NCBI RefSeq assembly: GCF_027596085.1
Contig: NC_072457.1
Coordinates: forward strand, 4,479,129 to 4,543,128
Direction: 5' to 3'
DNA length: 64,000 bases
Origin: Anoplopoma fimbria
Lineage: Eukaryota; Chordata; Actinopteri; Perciformes; Anoplopomatidae
Notes under the pieces: generated by a model
Told to the model about the DNA's origin: nothing
The model's database searches: none
What the model saw: the letters and a program-made list of their open reading frames with translations, nothing else
Shown here: one piece after another, positions 58,001-64,000 of the stretch
How positions within the stretch are numbered: position 1 is the stretch's first letter
Layout: each line of letters starts with the position of its first letter
Made by a program: the position numbers and the translations under genes

Positions 58001-61000
58001 TATAAAGGAGACGGTTGGCCACTAACTTAAGTGCACTTTTGGTTTGGTTCGGCTTTTCCTGGTTTGAGCTCCTCGTTCAAACAAAGGGAATTATTTTTGT
58101 TACATACTATGGTATTTTAAACAATAATGCACAGAGCCAGCTCCATAGATTTTATTTCCAAGTTTGATGTGGAAGAACTTGAACTCAACCCCACCCAACG
58201 CCTTCAGGATGAACTGGAACATCGACTGTTAGCCAGACCCGATCACTCACTTAAACATCTGGTGGAACAGCTGGAACCAGACGAGTGCAGGCTGTAATAC
58301 ATGGCTGCCTTGTTCCAGAGTCCGCATACTTTTGGCCATGTTGTGTAGTTAACGTTAGTCCAACCTCCTAAACGTCTTTAAATTCTCACAACCAGGATAC
58401 GTTCAGATTCATCTCAGTCCGTCTCAGCGCTTTTAATCCAGGTCTGACCTCAGCAGTGAGGTCACCTTCGTTAGAGCGTTGGATTAGCCCGTAGTCATCT
58501 AACTCCTCCCACCATCGCCAGCAGAAGAGAAATGGTCCGTGGTGGAAAATAAAGACTCTCTAACTCTCCAGTGAGCGTTTCGTCCAACAGACCGCAGATA
58601 ATACAATTTTGCACAAACAGTTCTTAGAGAGCGCAGCGATGGAGAGGAGGCAGGTCGGCTCAACCCGGACCGCTTCATGTGTTTGTTTGTTTCTCTTCAT
58701 CTCACATGTGCAGAGCAGAAAATGATTCATCATGTTCATCAGGCGAACAGCAACAACTGTTTGAAGAACACTTAAATGCGTCTTTGGCAAACTCTTCTTC
58801 TTTTGACATGTCTTAACTGAATTCATCTAAAGTTTTGGTGGGATGAAACATAATCTTGTGGTGAAATATTTGTTGCTTTAATTCCTAAGAAGACACTCGC
58901 ACATGAAGCTACAGCTACATTGTCTCTTCATGAAGTCGTTATGAGTCAGATGTTTTGCATCCTTTTGGCCGTTGCCGTCACACATCCAATCAGCAACTGT
59001 TGGCGGAGATACAGAGGACAGACTTCTCTAGAATTTGGGAGGACATTTTTACTGATTATAATGCTTCTAGAATACTTCTCCATGGTTTTAATTAGTGCCT
59101 TTGTCTCCATAGACATTATAGTTATGTTATTCCATCTCCCTGTGTTTTTCAGCACATTTTCCCAATTTTGCATCAAATAATCTGAGCAGAAACACCAGAC
59201 ATAAAGAAAAAAAAAAAAAAAATACAATATTTTTATTAATCTTGGCTGAGTTGGAAATGTTTTAAAGCAGAAGATGCAACAAACACTGATAGCAGGTTGA
59301 CGTGTTTGTGTCCGGATGCTGCTATGAGTTTCAAGCTCCCATGTGTGAAGTTACTAGTGCTCCATTGAATGCATAATGTCATGTTTTCTTGGATATTTTC
59401 ACCTTAAAATAGATGGAAAGGCAGACTTATTCACATTTCATTATGCAGGAAATTCATCAATTTGCTTAAAAGTAGGCAGCGATCAATGATCTCAGATATT
59501 CTCACACCGTCACATAAGTTTTGTCCATCTGACTCCTTCTCATCACTTCTTTGTGTCTCTGCCCGTCTTCTTTCCTCTCATGGCCGACAGTGCAGCAACT
59601 TTATAATATTTCCAGCTATAGTCACAAAATGAAGCTTTGACTGAATCTTCCTCCATCATTTTCTTCCTTTATTTTCATCCCCCACAAACTTCCTTCTCCT
59701 CTCCTTTCGGTCCACAGGTTGTTGTGAAGCCGAGTTGTCACAAACCATTAGCAGGTTTGGGTTGGACCTCTCTGTCGTTGGCTCTCTAAGGAGAGCGAGA
59801 GGGGGAGGAGGAGGAGGGTTGGAGTGTAAATCAGCCTCGGGGAGCTTTGTGGTTCACCCTAATGAGGCCGAGAGCTTGTTTATGGAGTTACGCATCATTT
59901 TTATGATTATTTCCACCTTTTCGGGCTCTGCTGCGCTGCAGAATCCCGCCTCTGTTTTCGGGGCGGATCGGAGGCCCAGGTTTAGCTGCCGACTCTGAGC
60001 AAGGCAGCAGGGCCCGGAGCTCCTCCTGCTGCAGGCTGCCGGCGACTGTCGCCCTAACCTTGGCCCGGCGCTGTTAAAAACACTGAGGAGAAAATGAGCC
60101 TCATTAAAACAGGCAGAGAAAGTGCAGTAAAAACACCGGGACCGGTTGCTTTTAGTGGGTTTCTAAAAAAAGTTGAAATGTGGTATTATTTGCCACCATC
60201 CAAAACCAAATTGGGGGGGGGGTTACGGAGCAGGGCAGGCCGACGTTACTGCAGGGTCACCAGTTTGAATCCGCTCATCAACTGGGGAAAAAAATCTGTG
60301 CAGGGAAAGTACATGAGTGAAGGCATGTGTTTGCAAGGCGCCTTTTAATGGGCAGAAAAGTGCTGAGAGGCCTCGTGTGCACTGGGTGAAATGTGCTAAT
60401 GTTAGCTATCTGGCTGTGTAGCAGCACTTTGCAACCACAGGGAAATATGGTAAATATATATGAACTTAAGCCTCCCAGGAATATTCAGTGCAGGGCCAAT
60501 GCGCTCATTGTTGTAAAACCCGAGTCTAAAAAAAGTTTTTGTGCATTTTAAGCGTATATTAGAGTTTATTTTTCTTTGCCTTTGTCCAGAGCAAATCAAG
60601 CGATTGTGTTTTTTTTGGTCTGTAATATAAGATAATCCTTTATTAGTCCCACAGCGGGGACATTTGCAGGATTACAGCAGCAGAGAGGATAGTGCAAACA
60701 AGAGACATAGTAAAAAAAACATCAAAACAAGTATTTTAAATAAGTAATCACACAGTAAAGAATAATACATAAGTAAAAAAACTTTAAAAATCCACAATAC
60801 TCAACAAAAATATTATATAAACACAGAATAATGTTATTATATAGAGGATTGCACATCATTTTATATTGCATGTGATGGAGGTGTGTTCAAACAAAAAATT
60901 GGGTGTTGAAGCTTTTTAAAGGCTAGTTTATAACATGAGAATGAGGTCGGGATGAAGTTGTCGACGTTAATCAGATGTGTACCAACCAGCCCCGACATGT

Positions 61001-61225
61001 TGGGTGTGTTTGGAAACGCTGTTTTCTTGTCGTGCCTGTATAATCACGTTGTGTGTCTTATTCTCCATGTGTCGATCAGGTGACTGCATGGATAACGGCG
61101 TGGCCTCTCCCAGCACCGGGGACGACGACGACCCCGACAGAGAGAAGATGCACAACAAAAAGAGAGGCATCTTCCCCAAAGTGGCCACCAACATCCTGAG
61201 AGCCTGGCTTTTTCAACACCTGACG
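40032..61225 (+). CDS. meis1: Meis1-like TALE homeobox gene, exons 1-8 (3' part beyond window)
   Basis: MEIS proteins are nuclear TALE homeodomain cofactors that pair with PBX and HOX proteins in limb, eye, heart and blood development. Exons 40032-40043, 43131-43375, 46529-46670, 47715-47765, 47875-47925, 48727-48873, 52527-52638 and 61080-61225 join in one frame of 302 codons with GT-AG sites, matching the known MEIS exon plan. The Meis/Pknox N-terminal domain spans exons 3-6 (about residues 87-190). The homeodomain starts at [12 protein letters not shown] (residue 280) and is cut at QHLT by intron 8. [24 protein letters not shown] and [13 protein letters not shown] favour MEIS1 over MEIS2/3, as does divergent Spred2. 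Oddities are His8 and Ala9 tracts in exon 2, MVQSIQ where MIQAIQ is usual, and NILRAW where NIMRAW is usual. It may be one of two teleost Meis1 duplicates. The remaining homeodomain exon and C-terminus are absent from the window. Confidence 0.92.
40075..40147. repeat. Short purine tandem repeat (GAGTGAGACA)
   Basis: About six imperfect 11-17-bp units beginning 31 bp after the Meis1 exon 1 donor. Confidence 0.85.
40898..40965. repeat. (TG)n microsatellite
   Basis: Pure TG run of about 34 units in Meis1 intron 1. Confidence 0.97.
43131..43375 (+). CDS. meis1: Meis1 exon 2: N-terminal region with His and Ala tracts
   Basis: Starts phase 0 after TGTTTCAG with [20 protein letters not shown] and ends two bases into the Gly codon of [12 protein letters not shown], donor GTGAGA. 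A run of eight His (residues about 24-31) and a run of nine Ala (about 43-51) replace sequence that in MEIS1/2 I recall as HAARSMQPVHHLNHGPP-like. The flanking [15 protein letters not shown] and KRDKDAIYG identify it securely. Confidence 0.94.
43567..43651. repeat. (TG)n microsatellite
   Basis: Pure TG run of about 42 units. Confidence 0.97.
43712..44605 (+). repeat. 'agtaaaagt' dispersed repeat, copy 1, with nested insertion
   Basis: The left part (43712-43900) has TTACTTGAGTAAAAGTAGCA, AAGTAAAAGTCCTGCATTCA and TCTCATTATGCAGAAAAATG. The right part (44480-44605) has TAGTAGAATAGAAGTACAAA and GCAGTACTTGAGTAA. Between them lies a second repeat (about 43950-44300, starting GGCAGCCAAGGAAGCTTTAT) that seems to have inserted. 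Related copies are at 48055-48520 and 52730-53428. Confidence 0.7.
45255..45420 (+). pseudogene. Decayed LINE reverse-transcriptase fragment
   Basis: One frame from 45280 reads [12 protein letters not shown], matching the conserved GVPQGS-L-P block of non-LTR reverse transcriptases. The sequence then breaks into stops, though TTTTATTTTGATGCTAATGA still echoes the FxYADD catalytic block. It is inactive, in the sense orientation of Meis1 intron 2. Family uncertain. Confidence 0.6.
46497..46524. repeat. (TC)n tract at Meis1 exon 3 acceptor
   Basis: TC/CT repeat immediately before TTTTCAG of exon 3, doubling as the polypyrimidine tract. Confidence 0.9.
46529..46670 (+). CDS. meis1: Meis1 exon 3
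   Basis: Encodes [20 protein letters not shown] then [20 protein letters not shown] and IAVFSKQ: the start of the Meis/Pknox N-terminal domain, which binds PBX. Acceptor CTTTTCAG, donor GTACAG. SKQ replaces the usual AKQ. Confidence 0.96.
46671..47714 (+). other. meis1: Meis1 intron 3
   Basis: A 1.04-kb intron. GGGGCCC-rich stretches at 46742-46808 and 47108-47115 look like remnants of a dispersed repeat. No exon seen. Confidence 0.88.
47715..47765 (+). CDS. meis1: Meis1 exon 4
   Basis: A 51-bp phase-0 exon encoding [23 protein letters not shown] is as I recall in MEIS3, while MEIS1/2 have AEKPLF; the Ile fits MEIS1. Acceptor GTGTCTAG, donor GTGAGT. Confidence 0.95.
47766..47874 (+). other. 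meis1: Meis1 intron 4 (109 bp)
   Basis: A minimal intron, GTGAGT to GGTAG, with no other feature. Confidence 0.93.
47875..47925 (+). CDS. meis1: Meis1 exon 5
   Basis: A 51-bp phase-0 exon encoding [21 protein letters not shown] proteins normally read [17 protein letters not shown], so two substitutions are present. Acceptor TATGGTAG, donor GTCAGA. Confidence 0.95.
47926..48726 (+). other. meis1: Meis1 intron 5
   Basis: An 801-bp intron mostly occupied by copy 2 of the 'agtaaaagt' dispersed repeat. Confidence 0.88.
48055..48520 (+). repeat. 'agtaaaagt' dispersed repeat, copy 2
   Basis: TGAAGTAAAAGTCCTGAATT, AAGTAAAAGTACAAGTATCA and TTCATTATGCAGAATGGC on the left; TACTTAAGTAGAAGTATAAA and TACTTAGGTACAGTACTTG on the right. 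The most complete copy in the window. Confidence 0.75.
48727..48873 (+). CDS. meis1: Meis1 exon 6
   Basis: A 147-bp phase-0 exon encoding [20 protein letters not shown] then [20 protein letters not shown] and RSSGNNIDQ. It ends the N-terminal domain. The acidic KSDSED resembles MEIS1 (KSDSED) rather than MEIS2 (KSDHEE). Acceptor TTTTCCAG, donor GTGAGC. Confidence 0.96.
49408..49925 (+). repeat. Dispersed repeat, copy B of a ~500-bp family
   Basis: Direct-orientation relative of 16655-17160, with matching wording throughout and the same TGATTGACAG (49627-49636), AAGATGGCG and GTGACGTCACC motifs. Non-coding. Confidence 0.8.
49935..50430 (-). pseudogene. Decayed LINE ORF2 fragment (region before reverse transcriptase)
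   Basis: On the minus strand the wording (GGACGTGGGAGGTGTTTGGG; AAGGAAGTTCTGGCAAAC; CTGACAGAGTGGGGTCGTGG then TTCCCATCAT) parallels a fish non-LTR element segment I recall lying between endonuclease and reverse transcriptase. Frames are broken by stops and shifts. Antisense to Meis1. Confidence 0.55.
51172..51270. repeat. (AC)n microsatellite
   Basis: AC run with ATAC and GCAC interruptions near its left edge and one ATAC near the right. Confidence 0.96.
51637..51646 (-). promoter_or_regulatory. Perfect PBX-MEIS decamer (CTGTCAATCA on plus strand)
   Basis: Exact reverse complement of TGATTGACAG, in Meis1 intron 6 and outside any repeat I recognise. A candidate autoregulatory site; binding not shown. 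Confidence 0.35.
52527..52638 (+). CDS. meis1: Meis1 exon 7
   Basis: Encodes [20 protein letters not shown] then [17 protein letters not shown] and the first base of a Gly codon. [11 protein letters not shown] and SGDNSSE are hallmark MEIS linker phrases. Acceptor CCCTGCAG, donor GTGAGA. Confidence 0.95.
52730..53428 (+). repeat. 'agtaaaagt' dispersed repeat, copy 3
   Basis: The left part has AAGTACAAATACCACACTGT and AAAGTACTCATAGTGCAGTA. The right part has GTAGTGTAGTAAAAAGTACA and TTTGTACAGTACTTG, running directly into a TG array. A (TA)n run (52933-52968) interrupts it. Confidence 0.7.
52933..52968. repeat. (TA)n microsatellite
   Basis: TA run of about 18 units, slightly interrupted at the left. 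Confidence 0.92.
53429..53517. repeat. (GT)n microsatellite, left arm of an inverted pair
   Basis: Pure run of about 44 units, complementary to the CA array 160 bp downstream. Confidence 0.97.
53677..53766. repeat. (CA)n microsatellite, right arm of an inverted pair
   Basis: Pure run of about 45 units. Confidence 0.97.
55036..55096. repeat. (CA)n microsatellite
   Basis: Pure CA run of about 30 units. Confidence 0.97.
55110..55480. promoter_or_regulatory. Candidate regulatory block in Meis1 intron 7
   Basis: Non-repetitive apart from a poly-T run at 55359-55382. It contains homeobox-type AT cores (GATTTGTTAATCAAGC, TCTCATTAAGGATTTC). Conservation cannot be tested here, so this is a low-confidence pointer. 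Confidence 0.25.
55730..56100. repeat. Percomorph-type dispersed repeat
   Basis: CATTCATGACCCCCAGAGGA, TGACTTTGGTGATCCCCTCA, ATCTCAACAACTATTGGATG then GATTGCAATGAAATG: a well-remembered high-copy phrase set in spiny-rayed fish. The copy is rearranged, with the two halves in altered order. Confidence 0.7.
56275..56345. repeat. Retroelement-end repeat, copy 1
   Basis: CAGAGCAAATCAAGTGATTG then a T-run and GGTCTGTAATGTAAGATAAG. Nearly identical wording recurs at 60588-60690, which is more complete. Confidence 0.65.
57177..57306. repeat. Imperfect 'gctaagcta' hairpin element
   Basis: Left arm GGTTAGCTTAGCTTAGCATA then AAA (57177-57199); right arm TTTTATGCTAAGCCATGCTA (57286-57305). Same family as 5379-5574. 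Confidence 0.7.
58160..58350 (+). pseudogene. Tc1/mariner-like transposase remnant
   Basis: Translating from about 58167 gives [20 protein letters not shown] then LARPDHS, a deleted version of the Tc1-family C-terminal block VEEL...LNP..HLWDELERR. The downstream CATACTTTTGGCCATGTTGT resembles the element end. It is short, gapped and non-functional. Confidence 0.6.
59735..60120. promoter_or_regulatory. Candidate conserved non-coding block in Meis1 intron 7
   Basis: A compositionally distinct GC-rich, non-repetitive block with GTTCACCCTAATGAGGCCGA and AAATGAGCCTCATTAAAACA near its two ends, which partly mirror each other (TAATGAGGC / GCCTCATTA). The 87-codon frame across it lacks any family signal and splice context, so enhancer function is a better guess than coding. 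Confidence 0.35.
60588..60720. repeat. Retroelement-end repeat, copy 2
   Basis: AAGATAATCCTTTATTAGTC then CCACAGCGGGGACATTTGCA and GGATTACAGCAGCAGAGAGG: a frequent fish repeat terminus. Paired with 56275-56345. Confidence 0.7.
61080..61225 (+). CDS. meis1: Meis1 exon 8: acidic linker and start of TALE homeodomain
   Basis: Two bases complete the split Gly codon. Then [40 protein letters not shown] and AWLFQHLT follow. GIFPKVATN and RAWLFQHL are diagnostic of MEIS homeodomain helix 1. NILR replaces the usual NIMR, and DCMDNG the usual DGLDNS. Acceptor CGATCAG, donor GTAAGT. Confidence 0.96.
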
Positions 61226-62409
61226 GTAAGTGTTCTTTTAGCCACTCAAAATGTGGTTTGGATTATCAGAAGGTGGGGCTTTTTGCCATGCAACGCTGGG
61301 TCATATGGCACTTCCACGTGTTGTCCAGTAGAAACAACTCTCTCCTCGTTCAGAGTTGTAGGAAGGCTGTTGGAGTTCATGGAAGTTACTTATAAAATCT
61401 TTGTCATCTACCATTTTTTTTTTGTAATGAGAGCAAGACGACGTCCACTTTGTTGTTTTCTCACAACTTATATCGCCATCAAATACTCACCTAAACACCT
61501 GCCATGTCGAAAATGCAACCTCACAGCTTTATTTTGAAAAGACTTGAGCATGCTGAGGATGAAGCAATGTGTTGAATGACAATAGGCTTTCATGCTATCA
61601 AAATATATTGCAACACTTAATTAAGCTTTGATAACCATATAAATACATTGTTTAGATTGACAATAGTTACTAACACAGTGTATTCTAACAAATCGGCAAT
61701 GGGGTTAATCTCCACAAATAACTGAATATTTCATTAAAGCACGTCGAGTTCTTACAAAAAGCCAAATTGCATGTAAAATGTTTGTGTTTTTCATATAATT
61801 ACGGTTAAGTGCATTTGTGCTGGATTCGTATGAAAAGTGATTGCGCTCAAGACATGATGAACTTGTGACATGTACTTTATTGCGTATAGATCCCAACAGT
61901 TGACTGGTTTAAAAGTTCCCAGGTGTAGAGTGCGTCTGGCTCTACAGTCTCGCTATAAACACTTAATCAGCACTTGTGGCTGTTTTTCAGAGCAGTGAAC
62001 CCGTGACCTTCCACTTCTGCGCTGACATTTCTGTCCATTTGAAGTTGTGCTGAACTTCTCACCCTCCCACCTGCTCACAACCCGGGGACGTTCTCAGTGC
62101 CGGGGTTGATGACCTTTGACCTTTGCTTTGGTCCAGGTATTTTACTTGTGGGCTCTTCAGAAGCGTCCTGACAGGAAGAAAAGCAGATATGTGACCTCGT
62201 ACGAGAACCAGTTTAGAATTACAGCTTGTTCCTAATATTTAAATACTTTACATTTTCCATTCTCTGTTTTGAATCCTGAAGGTGACCTTCTAGCATTTCA
62301 GTCTACATCAGCGGTTACGGATGCTTTAACACATACAGTGTTTGAAATGATGCGTACTAACCATGAGCTGATTATGAGACAAATGGCTCCTGGGCACAGA
62401 TGTGCAAAA

Positions 62410-62945
62410 GGCCTTTGTGTCTTTGTAGTCTTGTATTTTTATAGTACTTTTGTTGTTTTTGGTTGTTTTGCCCATTTTTATATTCATTATATGTCCTTTT
62501 GTGGTAGTTTAGTGTCGTTTTGTGGTTGTTTTTCCCATTTTCATAGTGTCTGTGTCTCTTTGCAGCTGTTTTGCATATCTTTGTAGTCATTTTGTACCCA
62601 TCTGTAGTAATTTTCTATCTCTTTGTGGTCATTTTGTGTCTCTTGGTAGTCATATTTATTCTTTTTGTAGTTGCTTTTCTCTCTTTGTTGTCTCTTTTTT
62701 GTGTCTTTGTGGATGTTTTGTGTCTCTTTAGTCATTTGGTCTATTTGTGGTCATTTGTTTCTCTTTGGAGTCATGTTGTGTCTCTTTGTGGTTGTTTTTT
62801 CATTGTTGTTGCGAGTTTCTTTGTCTTTCTGCAGTTGTTTTACGGTTCTCTGTAATAATTTTTTCTTTTCATAGTCATTTTGTTTCTCTTTGTGGTCGTT
62901 TTGTGCCTTTTTGTTGTTACTTTTAATCTCTTTTTAGTTGCATTT
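62410..62945. repeat. Degenerate minisatellite, unit about 20-25 bp
   Basis: Diverged units around TCTCTTTGTGGTCATTTTGT repeat over 0.5 kb. Frames across it (Phe/Val/Cys/Leu-rich, 60-105 codons) are artefacts of the repeat. Confidence 0.88.
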
Positions 62946-63419
62946 ACATTTCTATCTAAAGCACTTTACAGTTTACCCATCATTCATCAGGACACACACA
63001 ATAATAGCCGCAAACTGCCGTTCAAAGTTCCGGCCTAACGAATCAGGAATAACCTGGTTTCAGTGTCAAAAGGAAGAATATAAACTGAACATTTTCCTTT
63101 CCAGTATAACCAGAGTTATTTGTAAATCAATACATATTTGATGTGATCAACTGCACTCAAGATTTATGATTTTGCAGTTTGACAAAATGAAATGCATTTT
63201 ATTAGAATAATGAAAAGATACTCATTACATAACATTAATCCAACTAATGAGTGAAATCTGTGACTTTTTTGGCTCAACTGACACCAAGTCCAACAGTCTC
63301 ATTACCTATAAATAATAAATTATAAAGTGCAACAACTAATATTATAACTGTCAAGGTCAAAAAATACTTTATCATCATTACCAACTAAACACATCAGCAG
63401 CTGTTGTGTTAACTCTTTA

Positions 63420-63640
63420 CAGCCCATTAATAAGGCAAACAAGCTCATTAAGCTAATTTGGATTATTATGTAACGGTGAAAGCTCAGGTTTGTCCACTCG
63501 GGTTTAGACGGGGTGGGTCCAAAGGATTAGAACAAGAGTTCCTCCCACAAAGTTTTATATTAATATCTCTGTGTTTATCAGCATAAAACATAAATCAACT
63601 TCCAATCACTCTAATAGCGAGAACACAAGAACCTCTGAAG
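63420..63640. promoter_or_regulatory. Candidate regulatory block in Meis1 intron 8
   Basis: Non-repetitive, with clustered homeobox-type cores: CCATTAATAAGG, CTCATTAAGCTAATTTGGAT and ATTATGTAAC. Mammalian MEIS1 intron 8 is known for conserved enhancers, but equivalence here is only inferred from position. Confidence 0.3.
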
Positions 63641-63815
63641 GGAAATATTACTTTTTACGAGCGTGAAACTGGAATGAATCGTGAAAGTGGGGGGGACCGG
63701 ATTAGTGCTGAAATATCCAATTCGGTGACTGACTCATAGTTTTGGCTGAGGCCGGCAAAACAACCGAACTCTCCCCCCACCTCCTCCTCCCATCTCCCCC
63801 GTCCCGCCTCCAAAC

Positions 63816-63932
63816 ATGGAGAGGCTAAATCGGTTCCTTCTCGATGGGGGTCGGGGCCGCCGCCAGGACTCCGAGCTGAACCTGGAGGACAGCGAGTCCG
63901 GCAGCAGATGGGAGGTGGAGGGAACACTGGTA
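63816..63932 (+). other. Open frame in GC-rich block, possible exon
   Basis: ATG at 63816 opens MERLNRFLLDGGRGRRQDSE then LNLEDSESGSRWEVEGTL, with GTACCT available as a weak donor at 63930. It stays open to the window end through a GGGA repeat. Codon use looks more protein-like than most frames here, but I recognise no family and the downstream sequence is cut off. It could be a nested first exon or a GC-rich regulatory block. Confidence 0.2.
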
Positions 63933-63936
63933 CCTG

Positions 63937-63966
63937 AGAGGGAGGGAGGGAGGGAGGAAGGGAGAA
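63937..63966. repeat. (GGGA)n microsatellite
   Basis: About six GGGA/GGAA units near the window end. Confidence 0.85.
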
Positions 63967-64000
63967 AAGGCCCTAGCTGTTGGAGGTTAAGGTTGAATGA

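Larger units (their letters stand above)
52639..61079 (+). other. meis1: Meis1 intron 7
   Basis: An 8.4-kb intron. It contains copy 3 of the 'agtaaaagt' repeat, an inverted TG/CA pair, a CA array, a 'gctaagcta' hairpin, a percomorph repeat, a Tc1-like remnant, and GC-richer unique blocks that may be enhancers. No extra exon supported. Confidence 0.87.
61226..64000 (+). other. meis1: Meis1 intron 8 (5' part; continues beyond window)
   Basis: At least 2.8 kb. The next expected exon, starting HPYPSEEQKKQLAQ in family members, is not found on the plus strand. The stretch holds a degenerate minisatellite, an AT-rich block with homeobox-type cores, and a GC-rich block near the end. Confidence 0.85.

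Noticed and set aside
62269..62874. Cys/Phe/Val-rich frames of 67-105 codons
   Set aside because: They fall in a degenerate TCTCTTTGTGGTCATTTTGT minisatellite; the apparent hydrophobic protein comes from the repeat.
61226..64000. Search for the next Meis1 exon (HPYPSEEQKK... block)
   Set aside because: No matching frame with a CAG acceptor found on the plus strand, so the exon is taken to lie beyond the window.

Overview
This window is nuclear DNA from a bony fish, most likely a percomorph teleost. The evidence is intron-exon genes with GT-AG splice sites, very dense (CA)n/(TG)n microsatellites, and many decayed copies of repeat families typical of spiny-rayed fishes. The species cannot be named from the sequence alone. 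Two genes can be read with confidence and they are arranged head to head.

On the minus strand, 6744-27966, is a complete six-exon Spred2 gene. It predicts a 427-residue Sprouty-related, EVH1-domain inhibitor of Ras/ERK signalling: EVH1 domain, c-Kit-binding region, then the cysteine-rich SPR domain. Intron 1 is about 14 kb. The start codon lies beside a GC-rich, repeat-laden promoter region at about 27.97-28.56 kb. On the plus strand, from 40032 to beyond the window end, is a Meis1-like TALE homeobox gene. Eight exons encode the first 302 residues: the MAQR start, a His/Ala-rich N-terminal exon, the Meis/Pknox N-terminal (Pbx-binding) domain, and the first part of the homeodomain. The exon carrying the rest of the homeodomain is not in the window. 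SPRED2 and MEIS1 are also divergent neighbours in mammals, so gene order and sequence support each other.

Layout: 1-6.7 kb is Spred2 downstream flank, with microsatellites, a 27-bp-arm inverted repeat, an LTR-like segment and a MITE. 6.7-28.0 kb is Spred2, with repeats in its introns. 28.0-40.0 kb is the shared intergenic region. About 38% of that is three tandem arrays: a 2.2-kb minisatellite of 28-bp units, a 0.33-kb array of 32-bp units, and a 2.06-kb satellite of 15-bp units ending about 520 bp before the Meis1 start codon. A TATA/CCAAT/GC-box promoter followed by a splice donor sits at 33.1-33.4 kb. 40.0-64.0 kb is Meis1, whose introns carry LINE and Tc1-like remnants, several interspersed repeat families and candidate conserved regulatory blocks.

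I found no clear new gene system. The points most worth following up are the satellite next to the Meis1 promoter, the homopolymer tracts in Meis1, the PBX-MEIS decamers (two of them inside a dispersed repeat), the orphan promoter at 33 kb, and the repeat-dense Spred2 promoter. Long open frames in the 37.4-39.8 kb satellite and in CA/TG runs are artefacts. All orthology calls rest on remembered family sequences, not on database searches.
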